The translations under genes were made by a program, and so were the position numbers. From NCBI GenBank assembly GCA_036392795.1, contig DASVXH010000061.1:1-27723 (forward strand): a stretch of 27,723 nucleotides of DNA, written 5' to 3'. Below are positions 22,256-27,723 of this stretch, one piece after another (position 1 is the stretch's first letter; the number at the start of each line of letters is the position of its first letter). This DNA comes from JARIHD01 sp036392795. GTDB lineage: Bacteria > Patescibacteriota > Saccharimonadia > Saccharimonadales > UBA4665. The notes under the pieces are model-generated. The model did not search any database and was not told the origin of the DNA. It was given only the letters and a program-made list of their open reading frames with translations.

Positions 22256-22260
22256 TTTTC
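22219..22260. terminator. rho-independent terminator after the surface protein
   Basis: AAAATCCCTTCTC pairs with GAGAAGGGATTTT across a 7-base loop (CTGCACC), then TTTATTTTTC. The AT-rich flanks make it potentially bidirectional. Confidence 0.85.
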
Positions 22261-22411
22261 TTCGGTATTTATGTAAGTAGTCTTATACTGCTATATTTAA
22301 TAAAGTGAGGCTATTATTTAAGATCAGCAGAAATCGCCTCTGGATTTTTGTACAAGTTAATTAATTTTTAATATTAGGTCTGTATGATTATAGTGAGACG
22401 ACCGATTAGCC

Positions 22412-23086
22412 ATGAAGATACTGATTATCGAGGACAACCAATTACTTGCCGAAAGCATCAAACGCCAGCTGAAGGTTAGCTTTGTGGTTGATGTCGCTTC
22501 CACTGGTGAAGAAGGTATAGAACAAGCGCGCGCTATCGAATATAGCGTAATCCTATTGGATCTTGGCCTGCCCGATATGAATGGCTATGACGTCTGCCAC
22601 GAACTGCGCGCGGCGCGTCTGGACACTCCGATTTTGGTTCTGACCGGTGTTCACGATATAATGAGCAGGGTCAAACTGCTCGACGCAGGCGCCGATGATT
22701 ACGTTACCAAACCGTTTCATGCCGATGAACTCAGGGCTCGCATAACTGCCCTCATTCGTCGCGGAGCCCATAAGGTCGGAGAAGAGACCATTAAAGTTCG
22801 AGATATGGTGATTGATGTCGGCCGCCGCCACGTCTACCGTTCGGGTAATTCTATAGCCCTCCGGCGCAAAGAATTCGATATTCTTGAGTACCTAGTGCGC
22901 AACCGCGGCAGAACGGTGACCCGGGCAATGATTTTCGATCATGTTTGGGAGTCGGGCAAAGAGGGCTGGAACAATACCGTTGACGTTCATATAAAGCACC
23001 TTCGGGACAAAATAGACCGTCCCTATGCCATTCCACTGATTAAAACGACCTACGGCATTGGATACATGGTCGATGATGCCGAGTAA
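22412..23086 (+). CDS. OmpR-family DNA-binding response regulator
   Basis: The 224-residue protein has a receiver (phosphoacceptor D50 in VILLDLGLPD, acidic E7/D8, Thr in VLTG, K100 in VTKPFHADEL) and a C-terminal winged helix (ALRRKEFDILEYLVRNRGR and TVDVHIKHLRDKI, followed by TYGIGYM). It is the first gene of an operon with a small protein, a membrane histidine kinase and an isoprenoid-synthase-like enzyme. The first three are the usual parts of a two-component system. Which genes it regulates is not visible. It should control its own operon or others through direct repeats, none of which I could fix. Confidence 0.96.
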   Translation: MKILIIEDNQLLAESIKRQLKVSFVVDVASTGEEGIEQARAIEYSVILLDLGLPDMNGYDVCHELRAARLDTPILVLTGVHDIMSRVKLLDAGADDYVTKPFHADELRARITALIRRGAHKVGEETIKVRDMVIDVGRRHVYRSGNSIALRRKEFDILEYLVRNRGRTVTRAMIFDHVWESGKEGWNNTVDVHIKHLRDKIDRPYAIPLIKTTYGIGYMVDDAE

Positions 23087-23111
23087 TTAAACGTTAGAGG
23101 GGGTAGGCGAT

Positions 23112-23234
23112 ATGAGCGAGACAGTTTTCGCTGTTCTTACCAATCCGGCTGTGCGTGACGCCAAAAAGATTCGTTCCAAAATTTGCAGCGAATTTGAGGC
23201 TGGCATTCCGTGGTGGACAAAAGGGCTCAAGTAA
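23112..23234 (+). CDS. 40-residue small protein between regulator and kinase
   Basis: ATG at 23112 with a strong GAGGGGGT ribosome binding site about 7 bases before it, reading through 40 codons to TAA at 23232-23234. The sequence begins MSETVFAVLTNPAVRD and continues with a basic segment, ending GIPWWTKGLK. It has no membrane helix. It lies 25 bp after the regulator stop and 26 bp before the kinase start, on the same strand. It is too small for most gene callers. It may be a small regulator or adaptor of the kinase. Confidence 0.6.
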   Translation: MSETVFAVLTNPAVRDAKKIRSKICSEFEAGIPWWTKGLK

Positions 23235-23260
23235 CATTACCAGCATAAAAAGGTTATCGC

Positions 23261-24649
23261 ATGACAAAACCGGCCAAGGTTTCGTTCGGCAGTAGGCTGT
23301 ACCAGTCGCTTATTGCACCCAAACAAAGCGAACCACGACTTCGAAACAAAGAGGTGGTCTGTAATATTCTGCTCCTTGGAACAGGCGGTCTAATGGCTTG
23401 CTTGCTCTTGATGCTAGTTGCCGGTTATTTTGTCGCGGGACATACCTATGTTGTTGGACGAATTGCGGTTTGCGTGGGGGCCCTTGCCTATTTGGGTGGC
23501 CTGTACTGGCTCTCGCGCACCGGCCGTTATTTGCCGTCGGCGTATTTATTGGTATTATTTTATCTTCTTTTGGCTCTTGGCTGTGTGTGGGTCTGGGGTG
23601 TTAATATTCCTTTTGGTATATTGCTGCTGGGTATCGTAATTGTCTTTTCGGGAATTTTGCTCGAAGCGCGTTATTCGCTGTGGACGGCTTTTATCGCCTC
23701 GGCCGGTCTGATATTTATAGATATGAGCGATAATTTTGGCTGGATGACCTACGGCCCGTCGTGGCAGAAATATAATGCACAAGTGGGCGATATCGTTGGC
23801 TACGCAATTGAGTTTTTGGTGTTGGCGCTAGTATCGTGGCTATTTGGTCGGGAAGTTGAACGGTCGTTGGAGCGCGCTCGCCATGCCGAAGCCGAGCTTA
23901 TAAAAGAAAAAGGCATGCTGGAGGTGCGAGTTAAAGAGCGCACCCGCGAACTTCGCGAACTGCAGATAGAAGAAATGCAGCAGATGTATCAGTTTGCCGA
24001 AGTGGGGCATCTAAGCACTGCGCTCTTGCACGATTTGGCTAATTATTTGACTGTATTGACGCTGGAAATTGGTGGATTAAACAGCCGCAAACACGCCGCA
24101 GCTATTAACCGGACGCAACATATCGTGGAGCATTTGGATGCCATGGTAGAAGATGTTCGCGCTCGCGTCCAAGGTAGGGTGGCTGATCGTGACTTTGACA
24201 TTATTACCAAAATTACCGAATTAAGTGAGTTGATGCATTACAGTGCTACCCAGCACGGCGTAATCGTGGACTGGCTGCCGCCACGGGGTGTGGAAGCGGC
24301 TCCTTACAGGGGCGATCCGTTCCGATTAACCCAGGTTATAACGATTTTGGTGGGCAATGCCATCGAGGCATACCAAGGTTCTCGCCGACCGGCTGCTGAA
24401 CGCTTGGTACGGATTCGTTTGGAACAAAATGCCGATTCGTACATTATTCGGATAGTTGATTGGGGTAAGGGAATTTCGGGTACGCAGCGGAGGGATCTAT
24501 TTCGGCCGGCGCATAGTACCAAAAAATCCGGTATGGGGATTGGGCTCTATCTGGCAAAGCAAATGGTTCAGTCACACTTCAAGGGCTCGTTGGTGCTGCA
24601 TCCGGACCTGAAAGTAACTGAGTTTAATATTCTGCTGCCAAAAAAGTGA
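23261..24649 (+). CDS. membrane histidine kinase (6-helix sensor, NtrB-like H-box)
   Basis: The 462-residue protein begins with six to seven membrane helices (about residues 35-195), then a helical linker (LERARHAEAELIKEKGMLE). The H-box reads GHLSTALLHDLANYLTVLTL with phosphoacceptor His257. The ATPase domain has the N-box LVGNAIEAYQG (N366), G1 VDWGKGIS and G2 KKSGMGIGLYLAKQMV. It likely phosphorylates the regulator two genes upstream. AGG lies 8 bp before the ATG. Its TGA overlaps the ATG of the next gene by one base, so enzyme and kinase are made together. Confidence 0.92.
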   Translation: MTKPAKVSFGSRLYQSLIAPKQSEPRLRNKEVVCNILLLGTGGLMACLLLMLVAGYFVAGHTYVVGRIAVCVGALAYLGGLYWLSRTGRYLPSAYLLVLFYLLLALGCVWVWGVNIPFGILLLGIVIVFSGILLEARYSLWTAFIASAGLIFIDMSDNFGWMTYGPSWQKYNAQVGDIVGYAIEFLVLALVSWLFGREVERSLERARHAEAELIKEKGMLEVRVKERTRELRELQIEEMQQMYQFAEVGHLSTALLHDLANYLTVLTLEIGGLNSRKHAAAINRTQHIVEHLDAMVEDVRARVQGRVADRDFDIITKITELSELMHYSATQHGVIVDWLPPRGVEAAPYRGDPFRLTQVITILVGNAIEAYQGSRRPAAERLVRIRLEQNADSYIIRIVDWGKGISGTQRRDLFRPAHSTKKSGMGIGLYLAKQMVQSHFKGSLVLHPDLKVTEFNILLPKK

Positions 24650-26301
24650 TGACTGGCGGGCAAGAGGAGGCGGCGCGCCGCGGATTGGCCTTTATTCGGA
24701 CTATTCCTGTCCGAAAAATGACAGTTATAGAAAAGGCACTTTTAGTAGGGTGTCTTCATTCACGGCGAGATTGTTCGGACATTGTTGTGCGCGCTACCGG
24801 TGAACTGCGTAATATCGTTACTCCTGGCTGGTTTGAGGGTGCGCCACTTGCCGAGGTGTTTTTGGTGTTAAACGTTTTGCATGAAGTTCGCCCTTATGTG
24901 GTTGACGGTGCGATGTTGGGTCGAGCGGTAGGACGCTTGGTGGCGTGCGAGGTGGCGGCTGGTGGGCCATACATATCGGAATTGGGACAACCGGGGTATG
25001 TGGCGAACGCCAGCGTCGCGGTTTTTATGAGCTGGGCGGCTAAACCATTGCCAGAAGTAGATATGTATGTGGGTAATTGGTGTGATACGACCTTGTTGAC
25101 GCGGGCGATATCACCGTTTCGGGCGGCGCTTGGAGTTGTCTTATCACAAGGAGATGAATCAGGCGGGCCGTTAAATCAAAAAGACCTTGACCTCGCGGTC
25201 CAACGTTTAGTAGAGTTGCAGCGTCCCGATGGTTCGTGGCCAGAACTGACGGGGCCTGGGATAGTACTGTCTCCTTTGGCGGTGACGTTGTTGATGCTTG
25301 ATTCCATGCGGCTGTTGTCTACGCGGCCTGCCCGTCAACGCATGCAGCAAGCCGCCAAACGGGTAATCCAGGTGAGTTATCCTCTGCTGGAAGACGTTCC
25401 GGCGGAGGTAGCCGTGCGACTTCGGGGGCTTATCGACTATGTAGACAAGGGTGACGCACGTTTAGAGGTGCGCCTACTGCCAACTTTTTTTGCGCAAAGT
25501 TTGGTACGGCCGCCGCGGGTTGCCACTGCAGATTTTTGTCGGTGGCTTGGTGTGGCCAATGTTTTTGCGTGGATTGCTTACACTATCTATGATGATTTTT
25601 TCGACGACGAAGGCGATCCGGTGCTTTTGCCCGGAGCAAACGTGAGCGTTCGGTTGGCACAGCGTCTGTATTGGCGGGCGTTACCCGATCCAGGGGAGTA
25701 TAACCGGCTGATCGCGTACGCCTTTGACAGGGTTGATGCGGCAAACGCTTGGGAGATTAATAATCTTCGTCAAAAGGTGTCGGACGGCTGTCTACGCATA
25801 GATGAGATTCCGGATATGACCGACCTGACGTATATTGCGGATCGGGCGTATTTCCACGCATTGGGACCTATGGTATTGATGACGCAAATTGATGGCGACC
25901 GCGATAAGGCGGCGGAGGCGCAGGTAAGCGGCGCTTTTTGTGATTACCTTATTGCTCGTCAACTAGATGATGATCTTCGTGACTGGCGCAAGGACTTACA
26001 GCGCGGACATATTACGCCTGTGACTGCGGCCATCCTTAGGGCATTGGGTGGGAAGAGAGGTGAGTTTCGGTTTGTCGAACTGCTGCCGCGCGCAGAGCTG
26101 GCATTTTGGCAAGAGGCGTTGCCCGAAATCTGCGATCTGGCCCTGATGCATATTGCCCGGTCCCGTGAGGCGATGGCAAAGACAGGCCTGTTCAAGCGGT
26201 CGCATAAAATCGGCATGCTACAGAGTTATATAGAAAATTCAATGCACGATGCCATGGCCGCGCGCGAACAGGGCCAGGAGTTTTTGCGCACATTTAAATA
26301 G
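24649..26301 (+). CDS. class I isoprenoid (terpene/prenyl) synthase-like enzyme with an alpha-barrel domain
   Basis: The 550-residue protein has two parts. Residues 1-280 are helical, with a QW-type LQRPDGSW (about 190-197) and a PYISELGQPGYVANASV segment that resemble squalene/terpene-cyclase barrel repeats; no DXDD class II motif is seen. Residues 300-550 carry two acid-rich motifs typical of trans-isoprenoid synthases: IYDDFFDDEGD (about 313-323) and ARQLDDDLRDWRKDLQRG (about 436-453), which match metal/diphosphate-binding DDXXD-type motifs. So it likely acts on an allylic prenyl diphosphate, making a terpene or prenyl chain, or is a degenerate relative. It overlaps the kinase gene by one base. 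Confidence 0.78.
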   Translation: MTGGQEEAARRGLAFIRTIPVRKMTVIEKALLVGCLHSRRDCSDIVVRATGELRNIVTPGWFEGAPLAEVFLVLNVLHEVRPYVVDGAMLGRAVGRLVACEVAAGGPYISELGQPGYVANASVAVFMSWAAKPLPEVDMYVGNWCDTTLLTRAISPFRAALGVVLSQGDESGGPLNQKDLDLAVQRLVELQRPDGSWPELTGPGIVLSPLAVTLLMLDSMRLLSTRPARQRMQQAAKRVIQVSYPLLEDVPAEVAVRLRGLIDYVDKGDARLEVRLLPTFFAQSLVRPPRVATADFCRWLGVANVFAWIAYTIYDDFFDDEGDPVLLPGANVSVRLAQRLYWRALPDPGEYNRLIAYAFDRVDAANAWEINNLRQKVSDGCLRIDEIPDMTDLTYIADRAYFHALGPMVLMTQIDGDRDKAAEAQVSGAFCDYLIARQLDDDLRDWRKDLQRGHITPVTAAILRALGGKRGEFRFVELLPRAELAFWQEALPEICDLALMHIARSREAMAKTGLFKRSHKIGMLQSYIENSMHDAMAAREQGQEFLRTFK

Positions 26302-26302
26302 A

Positions 26303-26311
26303 TGATAGAAT
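26303..26311 (+). promoter_or_regulatory. extended -10 promoter, leaderless 342-aa gene
   Basis: TGA-TAGAAT, six-base gap (AGCCTG), then the ATG at 26318. Confidence 0.5.
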
Positions 26312-26317
26312 AGCCTG

Positions 26318-27346
26318 ATGATTGAGCAGGTTAATAACTTTCCGCACCCTTTTCCTCTACCGGCCGATTCGACCGGCACAGGACTTCCCGAAGGCTGGCG
26401 CAATCAGCCTATCGATGACCAAATAAAGGGTCTAAAAAATAATCGCATGTTTGCTAGTCCGCACGCATTCGCTGCCGCAAGTTTAGAACTGGCTGCACGG
26501 CGCATGGATTGTCGCGACGGAGCGTTGGGTAGGTCTGCGTTGCATCTTGAAACATTGACCGAGCAATGGCATGGTCAGGGTACGGTCCAGGCTTATGAAG
26601 CGGGAAAGACGGAATATAGGGGCGCGATACTCAAGGGCAAGGGCCCGGGCGGCTTCATGGGTGCTCGAATCAGTAAAGTCTTTGGCTTAGAGGTTATTAA
26701 TCCTCGAATGTGGAGTGACATTTTGGGGTATAACAGGATGAAGGGCGGTTTTAGTAGGGGCAAAACGGTGCTTTTGGGTGAAGGTACTTTTAATGCCATG
26801 AAATCTGAAGGCTGGCCGGATAATCTGGTTGCACTAGCGGGACTGCAGTACTTGCGACAATCCGCCTCGGGAGCGGTCAAAAATATAAGTAGCCTGATGC
26901 TTTGTCCCGAGGATGAACTCCCCCGTACGAAAGATGAATCTGAGGCTATTTCACGATTCTGGGCTGCTAAAATGGCGGGGTCGCAGAATAGTCTGGGTAT
27001 CGCTTACTTTTTGGGCTATCGAGACAAGCTTGCTCCTATTCTAAGGGGAGAAATGCGCAAGCTGTGGGGTGACCAGTATAGTAGTTATCGTCAAGCCTTC
27101 ACGACCGCATTAAATATAAATTCGGCCGGTTTAGGGGATAGGATTCAAAGGTATGCCCATAATAAAGTCCGCCGGCCAGCATATGCCCTCATTCAGCAAG
27201 GGCACTTTAACGCGGCCCGCGATCTGATGGCGGAAGAGGCTGCCACCGAAGATGGTAAGCGAATCTTTTCCCCTATAAGCCTACAATACCTGCTCGGTAA
27301 TAATTATCGGAAAGAAGTCGTTTTGACCGATGCTGCACCTTTCTAA
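26318..27346 (+). CDS. hypothetical protein, 342 aa
   Basis: I do not recognise this protein. It is soluble, has no signal peptide and is predominantly helical, with segments such as AISRFWAAKMAGSQNSLGIA, AYFLGYRDKLAPILRGEMRK and AYALIQQGHFNAARDLMAEE. It lies 16 bp after the isoprenoid-synthase-like gene on the same strand but seems to have its own promoter (TGA-TAGAAT, six-base gap, ATG), so membership of that operon is uncertain. A basic loop LKGKGPGGFMGARIS might be a nucleotide-binding or simply a surface feature. Confidence 0.7.
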   Translation: MIEQVNNFPHPFPLPADSTGTGLPEGWRNQPIDDQIKGLKNNRMFASPHAFAAASLELAARRMDCRDGALGRSALHLETLTEQWHGQGTVQAYEAGKTEYRGAILKGKGPGGFMGARISKVFGLEVINPRMWSDILGYNRMKGGFSRGKTVLLGEGTFNAMKSEGWPDNLVALAGLQYLRQSASGAVKNISSLMLCPEDELPRTKDESEAISRFWAAKMAGSQNSLGIAYFLGYRDKLAPILRGEMRKLWGDQYSSYRQAFTTALNINSAGLGDRIQRYAHNKVRRPAYALIQQGHFNAARDLMAEEAATEDGKRIFSPISLQYLLGNNYRKEVVLTDAAPF

Positions 27347-27382
27347 CAACGAAGGGTAAGGATTTCCATTTTCTCCATGATA

Positions 27383-27391
27383 TGTTAAAAT
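27383..27391 (+). promoter_or_regulatory. extended -10 promoter of tRNA-Glu
   Basis: TGT-TAAAAT, with TTTCCA 17 bp upstream as a partial -35. The RNA would begin about 49 nt before the mature tRNA. Confidence 0.5.
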
Positions 27392-27412
27392 AGATCAGTT
27401 CCTGTCGGACCA

Positions 27413-27435
27413 GGCCTCATACCTTTGTATAGGCC
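27413..27435. other. hairpin between the promoter and tRNA-Glu
   Basis: GGCCT-C-ATAC pairs with GTAT-AGGCC around a CTTT loop. It lies in the pre-tRNA 5' leader. Its GGCCTCAT start repeats the first eight bases of the tRNA. Confidence 0.4.
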
Positions 27436-27446
27436 GCAATTTGTTC

Positions 27447-27521
27447 GGCCTCATCGTCTAACGGTTAGGACACCAGGTTTTCATCCTGGCAATCGGAGTT
27501 CGATTCTCCGTGAGGTCACCA
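27447..27521 (+). tRNA. tRNA-Glu (anticodon UUC), CCA encoded
   Basis: Acceptor GGCCTCA/TGAGGTC (one G-T), D arm GTCT/GGAC, anticodon stem CCAGG/CCTGG with loop TTTTCAT (anticodon TTC), T arm CGGAG/CTCCG with loop TTCGATT, discriminator A and encoded CCA. Confidence 0.96.
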
Positions 27522-27549
27522 TAATAAAATTCACTCAATAACAGGAGCA

Positions 27550-27590
27550 GGAGTCCCAAAAAGATATCGCTCTTTTTATTTTCTTACTCC
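27550..27590. terminator. nested hairpin downstream of tRNA-Glu
   Basis: GGAGT pairs with ACTCC around an inner AAAAAGA/TCTTTTT stem, with ATTTTCTT following the inner stem. It may terminate the tRNA transcript, or the convergent gene on the other strand. Confidence 0.45.
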
Positions 27591-27613
27591 CTAGAGTTGC
27601 CTCGTGTTGATTC

Positions 27614-27723
27614 CTAGGGGTGGATTATGTGCACTGGGGGTGGATAGAGTTGCATAATCTCTCCATTTCCTAGGTTTGTAGCTTGACGTGCTATGCGATC
27701 GAATTCCTCGGTATATGGTCGTC
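27614..27723 (-). CDS. C-terminal end of a gene leaving the window (partial)
   Basis: A minus-strand frame is open from the window edge to a TAG at 27614-27616, reading RPYTEEFDRIARQATNLGNG and ending in YPPPVHIIHP. The composition is protein-like, but too little is visible to identify it. The other two minus frames are broken or less natural. Confidence 0.4.
   Translation of the reverse strand, partial: RPYTEEFDRIARQATNLGNGEIMQLYPPPVHIIHP

Larger units (their letters stand above)
22097..22411. other. 315-bp gene-free region between the surface protein and the regulator
   Basis: It contains a pair of competing inverted repeats near 22116-22145 (CAGCC/GGCTG against GGTTAT/ATAACC), the extended -10 TGC-TAAGAT at 22167-22175, the terminator at 22219-22260, and possible promoters for the regulator (TGC-TATATT near 22289; TATAGT near 22391). 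I see no coding frame in it. The stretch from about 22182 to 22255 may be a small RNA. Confidence 0.5.

Noticed and set aside
24647..24649. UGA recoded as an amino acid (SR1/Gracilibacteria code)
   Set aside because: UGA ends the kinase at a coupling overlap, and tryptophan is encoded by TGG elsewhere; the standard code fits.
1..27723. CRISPR array, insertion sequence or prophage
   Set aside because: No regularly spaced repeats, transposase or integrase, or phage structural genes were seen.

Overview
The window looks like a chromosomal segment of a Patescibacteria/CPR bacterium, most likely an environmental Candidatus Saccharibacteria (TM7). The reasons are recalled family patterns rather than a search. 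There is a large LPKTG surface protein with a CEVPGKE-type cysteine/proline tail, a single-helix sortase, a multi-pass membrane histidine kinase with a SHQLRTPL H-box, stand-alone receivers, many short unknown proteins and very tight gene spacing. UGA is used as a stop (for example at 24647-24649), so the SR1/Gracilibacteria code does not apply.

Layout. 1-3525: a Ku end-joining protein, then an ABC ATPase and its 12-helix-type permease. 3522-4744: a sortase and an LPNTG protein that lacks its own membrane anchor; the two genes overlap. 4819-10725: a minus-strand run of mostly unrecognised genes (a DUF6766-like membrane protein, five unknown proteins, a AAA+ ATPase, a cupin), with a tRNA-Lys gene and its promoter and terminator. 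10788-12892: FolD and MurD, convergent. 13307-14929: a likely nucleotide-processing operon made of a deoxyribosyltransferase-like/RHH fusion, a CYTH phosphatase and a Nudix hydrolase. 15037-15857: two stand-alone receivers. 15969-17725: a palindrome, a consensus promoter and a terminator-containing leader before a reductase that resembles cyanobacterial acyl-ACP reductase. 17755-19965: a hybrid membrane/GAF-like histidine kinase. 19980-20519: a nucleotidyltransferase. 20651-22260: the LPKTG surface protein with a consensus promoter and terminator. 22412-26301: an operon with an OmpR-type regulator, a 40-residue small protein, a second membrane histidine kinase and a class I isoprenoid-synthase-like enzyme. 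26318-27346: an unknown protein. 27447-27521: tRNA-Glu, followed by the tail of a gene leaving the window.

The strongest novel signals are these. (1) At least nine genes start only 6-7 nt after an extended -10 element (TGN-TANNNT), so their mRNAs should be leaderless. This also fixes several starts. (2) A two-component system is translationally coupled to a terpene/prenyl-synthase-like enzyme. (3) An acyl-ACP-reductase-like protein sits behind a leader RNA with a terminator and two mutually exclusive hairpins at its start. (4) An LPXTG protein without an anchor overlaps a sortase gene. Function assignments come from motifs I can see and from memory of the families. No searches were run.
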